Below, in pieces: positions 7,235 to 14,559 of a stretch of DNA of 22,829 nt (positions are counted from its first letter, which is position 1; every line of letters begins with the position of its first letter). The notes under the pieces are model-generated. The model saw nothing but the letters and a program-made list of their open reading frames with translations, did not search any database and was not told the DNA's origin. A program made the position numbers and the translations under genes. Source of the stretch: Lachnospiraceae bacterium (GTDB lineage Bacteria > Bacillota > Clostridia > Lachnospirales > Lachnospiraceae); contig CAAGSD010000104.1 in assembly GCA_900772845.1 (NCBI GenBank), forward strand, positions 1-22,829, in the 5' to 3' direction.

Positions 7235-8953
7235 TCAGTACATCTTCTGCAGCAGTTGTTCGATCTCTTCCTGTGACAACGGCTTTCCAAACAGATATCC
7301 CTGAATGATATCACACCCGATGGCTCGAAGATACTTATACTGCTGTTCCTCCTCCACACCTTCCGCAATAGACTCAAATCCCAGTGATTTCACCATACTT
7401 ACAATAGACTCCGTAATGATCCGGGTTGCAGAATCCGTCAGCAGCGTGTCGGTAAATGTTTTATCGATCTTCAACGTATTGATAGGCAGCTTCTTTAAGT
7501 AAGACAGGGAAGAAAATCCTGTTCCGAAGTCATCCAGCGAAATGCGGATCCCGTACTCCTTCAACAGCTGCATTTTCTCAGTAACTGCATTGAAATCATC
7601 AATCAAAATGCTTTCTGTGATCTCCAGTTCGATCTCATCCGGATCCACATCGTATTTATGAATGATATTCAGCAGGGATTCCACAAAATCTTCCTTCTGG
7701 TACTGCAACGCAGAAATATTCACTGACAGCACAAAAGGGACTCCGTAACGGTTCCTCCATTCGGAAAAAGTACGGATACTCTGTTCCAGTACCCAATTGC
7801 CGATAGGAATGATCGTTCCGTTCTTCTCCGCAATGGGAATGAATTTTGCCGGACTGATCATTCTGCCGTTGCCGTCCTTCCAGCGGATCAGTGCCTCCAC
7901 ACCCCGCAGTTTACGGTTGCCCGCATAATACTGTGGCTGATAATACAGCAGAAAATTATTCTCAAAAACAGCCTCTTTTAACTTGCTGTCCAGTTCTACA
8001 TTTTTCAGGAAATCATTCAGGATCGGCGTATCGAAATACTGGATCCGGTTCTTGCCCATGGCTTTTCCCTTGAACATTACGATCTCCGCACAATTGATCA
8101 GTTCAAGTGCGGAAGTCGCAGCCTCCGGATATTCCGCCACACCGACGCTTACTGTGATGTTCAGAACCTGCCCGCCCACCAGATAAAACGGCTCCCTGGT
8201 GCGCTTGACGATCTCCTTATGAATATGCTCTACACTTCTGTTCCCACAAGGATCATAAATGGCCATGCAGTAGACATCACTGGTCAGATGACAGACGATG
8301 ACATCATCCCCGTTAAATTCCTTCAGGAAAGAGCCGAACTGCTGTACCAGTTCATCTCCCGCCACGATTCCCAGTCCATCATTTACCTTGCGGAAATCAT
8401 CAATATCAATAACAAGCACGCTGACCAGCCGGTTATCATCTTTGGCCCGGCGAAGGAACTCGGTCAGAAGGCGCACAAAATAATTACGGTTGTACAGTCC
8501 GGTCAGACTGTCGTAATACGCCATGTAGAGAAGCTCTTCGTTCTGTGTTTTCTGCTTGGTGATATTCTGCACCACAATAATCTGGTCCGTTGGCCTGCCA
8601 TCTTCATAGAAAATCCTGCCGGAAAACTGCAGCCAGGTCTTCTTTCCCCTCTGCATACATTCCACAGAGTCCATCTCCCGGCCGCTCTTTTCCAAAAACA
8701 GCATTTCCCGGAGTGCCAGTACATACGGTTCATCCACCATCTCCTGAAGTTTTATAAAATCTCTTCTGTCCACGATCTGGAAGTCAAAGAAGTCATCCCA
8801 TTTTCCCAGCGTAGTGACTGTATTCTTTTCAAAAGAATAGTAGATATAAGCATAATCCATGGTATCGCACAACAGACGATACATTCTCTCCTTAGCGCTA
8901 AGTTTCTGATTCATTGCGCGCATAAGATCCAGCTGATAGCGTAACTCGTTCAT
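7235..8953 (-). CDS. c-di-GMP phosphodiesterase: PAS, degenerate GGDEF, EAL
   Basis: This is a soluble 572-residue signalling protein predicted to hydrolyse cyclic di-GMP. After a short helical start, residues about 25-135 look like a PAS sensor ending KTWLQFSGRIFYEDGRP. The GGDEF domain (about 145-305) starts DSLTGLYNRNYF, but its active-site loop reads HLTSDVY (222-228) where RxGGDEF is expected, so cyclase activity is unlikely. The EAL domain (about 320-570) keeps the key residues: EAL 353-355, N412, E444 and E447, DD 474-475, K495, E531 and Q551 in QGYLF. The chosen ATG has AGGTGA at about 8 nt; the GTG four codons upstream overlaps that site. It follows asd by 15 nt, suggesting coupling. 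Confidence 0.92.
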   Translation of the reverse strand: MNELRYQLDLMRAMNQKLSAKERMYRLLCDTMDYAYIYYSFEKNTVTTLGKWDDFFDFQIVDRRDFIKLQEMVDEPYVLALREMLFLEKSGREMDSVECMQRGKKTWLQFSGRIFYEDGRPTDQIIVVQNITKQKTQNEELLYMAYYDSLTGLYNRNYFVRLLTEFLRRAKDDNRLVSVLVIDIDDFRKVNDGLGIVAGDELVQQFGSFLKEFNGDDVIVCHLTSDVYCMAIYDPCGNRSVEHIHKEIVKRTREPFYLVGGQVLNITVSVGVAEYPEAATSALELINCAEIVMFKGKAMGKNRIQYFDTPILNDFLKNVELDSKLKEAVFENNFLLYYQPQYYAGNRKLRGVEALIRWKDGNGRMISPAKFIPIAEKNGTIIPIGNWVLEQSIRTFSEWRNRYGVPFVLSVNISALQYQKEDFVESLLNIIHKYDVDPDEIELEITESILIDDFNAVTEKMQLLKEYGIRISLDDFGTGFSSLSYLKKLPINTLKIDKTFTDTLLTDSATRIITESIVSMVKSLGFESIAEGVEEEQQYKYLRAIGCDIIQGYLFGKPLSQEEIEQLLQKMY

Positions 8954-8968
8954 AACCCCACTCACCTT

Positions 8969-10054
8969 TTATTTTTTGGTGATGTAACCCTGTGCTTTCA
9001 AAAGTTCTGCGCAAAGCAATGCTCCCCCAGCTGCTCCACGTAAGGTATTGTGTGACAAACCTACGAACTTGTAATCATATACGGTATCCTCTCTCAGACG
9101 TCCCACGCTGATACCCATGCCGTTCTCGAAATCCACATCCAGAGCCACCTGGGGTCTGTTGTCCTCCTCAAGATACTGGATGAACTGCTTCGGTGCACTG
9201 GGAAGTCCCAGTCTCTGAGGCTCACCGCTGAAGGTGACCAGTTTCTCGATCAGCTGCTCCTTGGTGGGCTTCTTACGGAATTTAACAAATACGGCTGCGG
9301 TATGTCCGTTCAATACCGGAACACGGATGCATTGACAGGTGATCACGGGAGAAGTTGCGGGAACGATCTTATCGCCTTCCACTTTACCCCAGATACGTAA
9401 GGGTTCCTTCTCACTCTTCTCTTCCTCACCACCGATGTAAGGAATGATATTGCCTACCATCTCGGGCCAGTCCTTAAAAGTCTTGCCTGCACCGGAGATT
9501 GCCTGATAAGTGGTTGCTACCACTTCGTAAGGCTCGAATTCCTTCCATGCGGTCAGAACCGGTGCATAGCTCTGGATGGAGCAGTTGGGCTTTACAGCGA
9601 TAAATCCTCTGGTGGTTCCCAGTCTCTTCTTCTGTGCCTCGATGATCTGGAAATGTTCGGGATTGATCTCGGGTACTACCATGGGAACATCGGGGGTCCA
9701 TCTGTGGGCACTGTTGTTGGATACCACAGGGGTCTCGGTCTTTGCGTATGCTTCCTCGATGGCCTTGATCTCATCCTTGGTCATATCTACCGCACTGAAT
9801 ACGAAATCTACCTGTGCTGCTACTTTTTCCACTTCATTGACATTCATGACTACCAGCTTTTTCACAGCTTCGGGCATGGGAGTGGTCATCTTCCAACGGT
9901 CACCCACAGCCTCCTCATAAGTCTTGCCTGCGGAACGGGGGCTGGCTGCGATGGTCGTTACCTCGAACCAGGGATGGTTCTCTAACAGAGAGATGAATCT
10001 CTGACCTACCATACCGGTTCCACCCAGGATACCTACACGTAATTTTTCACTCAT
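8969..10054 (-). CDS. asd: Aspartate-semialdehyde dehydrogenase
   Basis: The enzyme reduces aspartyl-4-phosphate to aspartate semialdehyde with NADPH, the branch point toward lysine, diaminopimelate, threonine and methionine. The 361-residue protein belongs to the archaeal/fungal-like subclass. It has the NADP-binding GGTGMVGQ (11-18), the catalytic cysteine C158 in KPNCSIQ, ISGAGKTF, and the likely acid/base H251 in LNGHTAAVFVKFR. Length is as expected. AGGAGG lies 9 nt before the ATG. It is downstream of argH by 65 nt and upstream of the EAL gene by 15 nt. No riboswitch (such as a lysine riboswitch) fits in the short leader, so expression probably depends on the promoter before argH. Confidence 0.97.
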   Translation of the reverse strand: MSEKLRVGILGGTGMVGQRFISLLENHPWFEVTTIAASPRSAGKTYEEAVGDRWKMTTPMPEAVKKLVVMNVNEVEKVAAQVDFVFSAVDMTKDEIKAIEEAYAKTETPVVSNNSAHRWTPDVPMVVPEINPEHFQIIEAQKKRLGTTRGFIAVKPNCSIQSYAPVLTAWKEFEPYEVVATTYQAISGAGKTFKDWPEMVGNIIPYIGGEEEKSEKEPLRIWGKVEGDKIVPATSPVITCQCIRVPVLNGHTAAVFVKFRKKPTKEQLIEKLVTFSGEPQRLGLPSAPKQFIQYLEEDNRPQVALDVDFENGMGISVGRLREDTVYDYKFVGLSHNTLRGAAGGALLCAELLKAQGYITKK

Positions 10055-10119
10055 TTTTCATTTCCTCCTCATCTTTGTGCAATTTCATTTTATCTGCAAA
10101 AGGCCTGTTCAGCTTCCAC

Positions 10120-11541
10120 TTACTGAATACGGTCTTCCAAAGACTGTTGATATACTTCTATGGCATTTGTTTTCAGGTATTCTTTATTTTTCTCAATGAC
10201 CTGTTTCATCATTTCCGCACCGGGTGCTCCGACGGTCAGCCGCTTCTCCACACAGGTCTTCAGAGAAATGGCATCGTAAATATCTTCATCGAATTTATCA
10301 CTGATGGAACGAAGTTCTTCCAGACTTAAGGCATCAATGGAAGTGTCCTTCTCAATGCAGTACAGCACCAGACGTCCGATAATGCCGTGAGCATCCCGGA
10401 AAGGTACTCCCTTTCCTACCAGATAATCTGCAGCATCCGTAGCGTTGGTAAATCCATTCATGGCGCTCTTTGCCATACGATCCTTACGGAACTTCATGGT
10501 CTTTATCATGCCGGTAAACAAAGTAATGCAATCTGCCGCCGTATCCATGGCATCAAAAGCCATCTCCTTGTCTTCCTGCATGTCTTTATTGTAAGCAAGG
10601 GGCAGGCCTTTCATGGTGGTCAGAAGTGCCATCAGGGCACCATAGACTCTTCCGGTCTTACCTCTTACCAATTCGGCGATATCCGGGTTCTTCTTCTGGG
10701 GCATAATGCTGCTTCCGGTGGAATAGGCATCGTCCAGTTCCACGAACTGATACTCATTAGAATTCCAGATGATGATCTCTTCGCTGAAACGGCTTAAATG
10801 CATCATGATCGTGGAAAGTGCGGAAAGGAACTCGATCAGATAATCTCTGTCCGCCACGGAATCGATGCTGTTTAATGTCGGTCCCTCAAAACGAAGCAGC
10901 TTCGCAGTATACTCACGGTCTAACGGATACGTGGTACCGGCCAGTGCCCCTGCTCCCAGAGGACAATAATTCATACGTTTGTAAATATCGGCCAGACGCT
11001 GTCTGTCCCTCTTGAACATTTCAAAATAGGCACCGTAATGATGAGCCAGAGTAATGGGCTGTGCCTTCTGTAAATGGGTGAATCCCGGCATATAGGTCTC
11101 TAAGTTGTTCTCCATGGTGTCCAGAATGACTTCCAGAAGCTTTTCCAGAAGTCCGTCTGTCTCTGCCACTCTCGCTCTGGTATAGAGACGCATGTCCAGC
11201 GCCACCTGGTCGTTACGGCTGCGTCCGGTGTGAAGCTTTTTGCCTGCATCACCGATCCGGTCGATCAGAGTTGCCTCTACGAAGCTGTGGATATCCTCCT
11301 GCGTTTCATCGATTATAAGCTTTCCGGCATCCACATCCTCTAAAATACCGGTCAGTCCTTCGATAATGCGCTTTCTCTCCTCCTCGGTGAGGATTCCCTG
11401 CTTTGCCAGCATGGTGGCATGTACGATACTTCCGGTGACATCTTCATGAAACAATCTCTTATCGAATGTTATGGACGCATTGAAATCAAACACCAGCTGA
11501 TCGGTCTGTTTCGTAAAGCGTCCTCCCCATAATTGTGCCAT
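10120..11541 (-). CDS. argH: Argininosuccinate lyase
   Basis: This enzyme catalyses the last step of arginine biosynthesis, splitting argininosuccinate into arginine and fumarate. The 473-residue protein starts MAQLWGGRFT, as in most bacterial ArgH, and carries HTGRSRNDQ (104-112), THLQKAQP with H156, and the fumarase/aspartase superfamily signature GSSIMPQKKNPD (276-287) containing the catalytic serine. An ATG two codons upstream is possible, but GGGAG is only 2 nt from it and 7 nt from the chosen start. It is the first gene of the minus-strand run. argG is not in the window. The gene would be made from the promoter at 11612-11640. Confidence 0.97.
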   Translation of the reverse strand: MAQLWGGRFTKQTDQLVFDFNASITFDKRLFHEDVTGSIVHATMLAKQGILTEEERKRIIEGLTGILEDVDAGKLIIDETQEDIHSFVEATLIDRIGDAGKKLHTGRSRNDQVALDMRLYTRARVAETDGLLEKLLEVILDTMENNLETYMPGFTHLQKAQPITLAHHYGAYFEMFKRDRQRLADIYKRMNYCPLGAGALAGTTYPLDREYTAKLLRFEGPTLNSIDSVADRDYLIEFLSALSTIMMHLSRFSEEIIIWNSNEYQFVELDDAYSTGSSIMPQKKNPDIAELVRGKTGRVYGALMALLTTMKGLPLAYNKDMQEDKEMAFDAMDTAADCITLFTGMIKTMKFRKDRMAKSAMNGFTNATDAADYLVGKGVPFRDAHGIIGRLVLYCIEKDTSIDALSLEELRSISDKFDEDIYDAISLKTCVEKRLTVGAPGAEMMKQVIEKNKEYLKTNAIEVYQQSLEDRIQ

Positions 11542-11597
11542 GGTCATTCTCCCATCTTTTTACGTTGTTAGTCTATCAGATAATTTTTCTCACAGAC

Positions 11598-11613
11598 ATT
11601 GATTGCAATTAAT
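11598..11613. promoter_or_regulatory. Palindrome across the argH transcription start, candidate operator
   Basis: ATTGATTGCAATTAAT is symmetric at 14 of 16 positions around the perfect core ATTGCAAT (11602-11609). It spans the predicted transcription start near 11605 and touches the -10 box, the classical place for a repressor. The sequence does not match the ArgR box pattern well, so the regulator is unknown. Confidence 0.45.
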
Positions 11614-11640
11614 CATATCACAAACGGCACTTTAATGCAA
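11612..11640 (-). promoter_or_regulatory. Sigma-A promoter of argH and probably the genes below it
   Basis: Read on the minus strand, -35 TTGCAT (11635-11640), a 17-nt spacer and -10 TATGAT (11612-11617) precede argH by about 70 nt. It is the only good promoter I found for the six-gene run from argH to the beta-helix gene. The remaining intergenic part (11641-11738) is AT-rich and must hold the start signals of the divergent ABC pair, but no clear -35/-10 pair was seen there and there is no TPP riboswitch-like sequence. Confidence 0.75.
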
Positions 11641-11738
11641 TACAGTGAATTTCATCACTTTCGTGGAGTAAAAACACTTTTTTATTTAAATTTCATACTA
11701 TAAAAATAAATATTCAAGTTAAGGAAGTATGCCTTTTT

Positions 11739-12512
11739 ATGGGAGCTCTCATCGAATTAAAAAACATAGGTTACTCCTATCATAATCTGGCGGGCGAGAC
11801 CGGTGCCATAAAAGATATCTCCTTTCAGGTGGAGGAAGGGGAATTTGTCGCTTTAGTAGGTCCCAGTGGCTGTGGGAAATCCACTCTGCTGTCTATCATT
11901 GCGGGACTGCTTGCTCCTGAGACCGGCACCATCGTAGTCAACAATCCTGACGGATCCCTTCATTATCCCCGTGTCGGCTATATGCTGCAGCACGATCATC
12001 TCTTCGAATGGCGTACCATCTACCAGAATGTCACTCTGGGACTGGAGATTCATCATGCACTTACCAAAGAACGCACAAACTATGTGAAGCAGCTTCTGTC
12101 CGACTACGGTCTGGAAAGCTTTCAGGATAAACGTCCCAGTGAATTGTCCGGTGGCATGAAGCAGCGTGCCGCCCTGATCCGCACCCTTGCCCTGGATCCT
12201 CAGCTGCTCCTTTTGGATGAACCCTTCAGTGCCCTGGACTACCAGACCAGGCTCATGGTATCTGCGGATATCTGTCGTCTGATCCGCAAAGCAGGCAAGA
12301 CCATGATCATCGTCACCCACGACCTGTCGGAAGCCATCAGTCTGGCCGACAAGGTCTATGTATTATCCGCAAGACCGGCCACCATCAAAGCGGTACTGCC
12401 CATTCAGCTCACCCTGCCGGATGACTCGCCGTTAGCCGCCAGAAACGCACCGGAATTTCCATATTATTTCAAACAACTCTGGGAGGAATTAACAGATGAA
12501 AAAACAAAATGA
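11739..12512 (+). CDS. ABC transporter ATP-binding protein, NitT/TauT family
   Basis: This is a 257-residue ATPase subunit of an importer for a small anion or heterocycle (nitrate, sulfonate, taurine, thiamine-precursor class). Motifs are Walker A GPSGCGKST (41-49), Q-loop MLQHDHLFEW, signature LSGGMKQR, Walker B LLLLDEPFSALD and VTHD. DEPFSALD and LSGGMKQR are characteristic of this family. AAGGA lies about 11-13 nt before the ATG, a rather long spacing; an ATG at 11729 is nearer but in another frame. The last 17 nt overlap the permease gene, so the two are co-translated. No binding protein gene is adjacent. Substrate unknown. Confidence 0.92.
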   Translation: MGALIELKNIGYSYHNLAGETGAIKDISFQVEEGEFVALVGPSGCGKSTLLSIIAGLLAPETGTIVVNNPDGSLHYPRVGYMLQHDHLFEWRTIYQNVTLGLEIHHALTKERTNYVKQLLSDYGLESFQDKRPSELSGGMKQRAALIRTLALDPQLLLLDEPFSALDYQTRLMVSADICRLIRKAGKTMIIVTHDLSEAISLADKVYVLSARPATIKAVLPIQLTLPDDSPLAARNAPEFPYYFKQLWEELTDEKTK

Positions 12513-13314
12513 CCAAATTATGACGGTTCAGGAACAGTATCTGAAAAAACATCGAAATCATCACAGACAGGTTTCTTTTCTGCGTTTTTTCCTCCTGGCT
12601 GCCTTTTTGCTCCTTTGGGAAATCAGTGCAGATCTGGGCTGGATCGACAGCTTCTTTTTCTCCAGTCCCCATAGAGTCGTACTGTGTCTCGGGGAATTAT
12701 GGATGGAAAGAAATCTTCTGCTGCATATCGGCATCACATTACTGGAAACGATCCTTAGCTTTCTGTTGGTGTTCCTCGTCAGTCTCCTGCTGTCCACGCT
12801 GCTCTGGTTCTCCAAACGCCTGTCGGAAATCTTAGAGCCTTATCTGGTGCTGCTCAACAGTCTGCCGAAATCCGCATTGGCTCCTCTGTTTATAGTCTGG
12901 CTGGGCACCGGGATCAACACCATCATCATCGCCGGCATCTCCGTGGCAGTCTTCGGATCTATCATCAGCTTCTACACAGCATTTCATCAGGTAGATCCGG
13001 AAAAAGAGATTCTGATCCGCACGCTTGGAGGAAACCGCAGGGATATCTTTTTCAAAGTGGTGCTGCCGGGATCCATTCCCACCCTGCTCAGTACCACCAA
13101 GGTCAATATCGGTCTGTCTCTGGTAGGTGTTATCATTGGGGAATTTCTCGCCGCCAGACGGGGACTGGGCTACCTGATCATCTATGGTTCCCAGGTATTC
13201 CAGCTGGATATGGTGATCAGTTCCATCTTACTGCTGTGTGTCATTGCCATGCTGCTCTACCTGGTGACACAATCCCTGGAACATTACAGTAAAAGGCACC
13301 GCACACAGGCATAG
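12496..13314 (+). CDS. ABC transporter permease, NitT/TauT family
   Basis: This is a 272-residue inner-membrane permease with about six hydrophobic segments after a basic, glutamine-rich N-terminus. The cytoplasmic loop EKEILIRTLGGNRRDIFFKVVLPGSIP is the EAA motif that contacts the ATPase, with the usual G and the LP at its end. It also has PKSALAPLFIVWLGTG, typical of SsuC/ThiX-type permeases. GGAGG lies 9 nt before the ATG, inside the end of the ATPase gene. A solute-binding protein is expected for this family, but none is encoded up- or downstream; the next feature is a tRNA. The transporter may share a binding protein encoded elsewhere. Substrate unknown. Confidence 0.92.
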   Translation: MKKQNDQIMTVQEQYLKKHRNHHRQVSFLRFFLLAAFLLLWEISADLGWIDSFFFSSPHRVVLCLGELWMERNLLLHIGITLLETILSFLLVFLVSLLLSTLLWFSKRLSEILEPYLVLLNSLPKSALAPLFIVWLGTGINTIIIAGISVAVFGSIISFYTAFHQVDPEKEILIRTLGGNRRDIFFKVVLPGSIPTLLSTTKVNIGLSLVGVIIGEFLAARRGLGYLIIYGSQVFQLDMVISSILLLCVIAMLLYLVTQSLEHYSKRHRTQA

Positions 13315-13336
13315 CCTCTCAAAATTGCACTATTTC

Positions 13337-13371
13337 GGAGATCCTCAGGCGTTTTTCGTCTTACGGTCTCC
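13337..13371. other. Two-part stem-loop after the permease gene
   Basis: GGAGATC (13337-13343) pairs with GGTCTCC (13365-13371), and inside it AGGCG (13347-13351) pairs with CGTCT (13357-13361) around a T5 loop. One G-T pair is needed in each stem, and the two stems are separated by a 3x3 internal loop. It lies 23 nt after the permease stop. No T-run follows, so it is at best a weak or Rho-assisted terminator or a 3' protective structure. Confidence 0.4.
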
Positions 13372-13422
13372 TACATAATTTACTGCTTGTCGAAACGTTT
13401 TGTGAAAATAATAAATTTTCAG

Positions 13423-13451
13423 TTGCAAAAATTCCCAAGAACATATATAAT
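13423..13451 (+). promoter_or_regulatory. Promoter of the tRNA-Thr gene
   Basis: -35 TTGCAA (13423-13428), a 17-nt spacer and a perfect -10 TATAAT (13446-13451) lie just before the tRNA. The expected start near 13458 would leave only a few leader nucleotides. An AAACGTTT palindrome lies about 25 nt upstream (13393-13400), of unknown meaning. Confidence 0.85.
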
Positions 13452-13461
13452 AACCTAGTCC

Positions 13462-13534
13462 GCTGAAATAGCTCAGTTGGTAGAGCACTTCACTCGTAAT
13501 GAAGGGGTCGTGGGTTCGAGTCCCATTTTCAGCT
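13462..13534 (+). tRNA. tRNA-Thr (anticodon CGU)
   Basis: All arms fold. The acceptor GCTGAAA pairs perfectly with TTTCAGC. The D arm is GCTC/GAGC with an AGTTGGTA loop. The anticodon stem CTTCA/TGAAG closes the loop CTCGTAA, and the T arm GTGGG/CCCAT closes TTCGAGT. The anticodon at positions 34-36 is CGT, which reads the threonine codon ACG. The discriminator base is T, and CCA is not encoded (TATA follows), so the CCA-adding enzyme must complete it. The gene stands alone, with its own promoter and a terminator downstream. Confidence 0.96.
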
Positions 13535-13550
13535 TATATATTTTTATTTT

Positions 13551-13583
13551 AAAAAAGAGAAAGCCTTCCGCTTTCTCTTTTTT
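13551..13583. terminator. Perfect bidirectional terminator between tRNA-Thr and the BMP-type operon
   Basis: AAAAAAGAGAAAGC (13551-13564) and GCTTTCTCTTTTTT (13570-13583) are perfectly complementary over 14 bp around the loop CTTCC. Six A residues on one side and six T on the other give a U-run on either strand. It ends the tRNA transcript from the left and the nucleoside ABC operon from the right (16 nt after that stop codon). Confidence 0.92.
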
Positions 13584-13599
13584 GTAGTAACTTTCAGAT

Positions 13600-14559
13600 T
13601 TATCTTGCACCCTTGTCGTAGATCACACCCAAAGCTCTCGGTGCACCGTTCTGTTTGGAAAAGAATACAAGTAACAATAAAGTCAGTACATAAGGCAGGA
13701 TCATGACCAGATCCTGATAGCTGCTGGGCATCTGCATTACCTGTACCAGACGGTAACCGCCGGATCTGGCAAATCCGAACAGCAGACATGCTCCCAGAGT
13801 CGGCAGGATACGCCAGTTACCGAAGATCAGTGCTGCGATCGCCAGATATCCGTAACCTACATAGATACTGGAAGAAAAGTTCGCAGAAATAGAATATGCA
13901 AAACAGATACCTCCAAGTCCCGACAACGCACCGCAGATCATGATAGCTGCCAGGCGGATCTGTCCCACCTGTCTTCCGGCTGCATCCACCGCATGGGGAT
14001 TGTCACCACAGGCACGCAGATGCATACCGAAGCGGGTCTTGTACATTACAAACCATGCAATAAATGCTACGGCCACGATCACCAGTTCAAAAGGATACAG
14101 ATTGGTAAATACCGCTCCTAACACCGGGATCTTGGAGATTCCCGGAATCGTGATTCTGGAAGATACGGTCAGCACAAACTTATCGGAGGTAGCACCGAAT
14201 ATGACTCTGTTAAACAGCTTCGTTAAGTATGCCGTCAGCGCCATAGCCAGAATATTGACTACCACACCACTGATGACCTGATTGGCCTTAAACTTCAGAC
14301 ATAGCAAAGCATGGATCAGTGCAAAAACACTTCCGCCCACGGCTGCCATGATCATGGCAATGTAAAACGGTATCGGAGAATCTCCGGAGAAATTACCTGC
14401 AATGGCAACTGCCACAAATGCTCCGATAAAGGCACCAAAACCCTGCAATCCTTCCACAGCCAACATAGTCACACCGGACTTCTCGCAGTAGATACCGCCG
14501 ATTGCCATAATAAATAAAGGTAATGCAAAGGATAACCCGTCAATGATCACAATATCCAT
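13600..14559 (-). CDS. BMP-type nucleoside ABC transporter permease, second subunit (NupQ/YufQ-like)
   Basis: This is a 319-residue membrane protein, hydrophobic along most of its length, with the BPD_transp_2 pattern MLAVEGLQGFGAFIGAFVAV near the start and GMHLRACGDNPHAVDAAG in the cytoplasmic docking loop, typical of the second permease of BMP-type systems. AAGGAGG lies 9 nt before the ATG and inside the end of the upstream permease gene. The stop TAA of that gene directly abuts this ATG, so the two are co-translated. It is the last gene of the operon, before a terminator. Family members import purine and pyrimidine nucleosides; the exact ligand here is inferred, not shown. Confidence 0.93.
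   Translation of the reverse strand: MDIVIIDGLSFALPLFIMAIGGIYCEKSGVTMLAVEGLQGFGAFIGAFVAVAIAGNFSGDSPIPFYIAMIMAAVGGSVFALIHALLCLKFKANQVISGVVVNILAMALTAYLTKLFNRVIFGATSDKFVLTVSSRITIPGISKIPVLGAVFTNLYPFELVIVAVAFIAWFVMYKTRFGMHLRACGDNPHAVDAAGRQVGQIRLAAIMICGALSGLGGICFAYSISANFSSSIYVGYGYLAIAALIFGNWRILPTLGACLLFGFARSGGYRLVQVMQMPSSYQDLVMILPYVLTLLLLVFFSKQNGAPRALGVIYDKGAR

Noticed and set aside
8219..8944. Open frame of 241 codons on the plus strand opposite the EAL gene
   Set aside because: It lies fully inside a gene with conserved PAS, GGDEF and EAL motifs; its translation is low in motifs and rich in His and Ile, as expected for an antisense shadow.
11642..11738. Possible TPP or other riboswitch before the NitT/TauT ABC pair
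   Set aside because: No CTGAGA or other TPP core motif is present, and the AT-rich stretch shows no strong stems.
13462..13599. tRNA-Thr as an integration site with an attached element
   Set aside because: No repeat of the tRNA 3' end was noticed in the window and no integrase is nearby; a terminator and an ordinary transporter operon follow.
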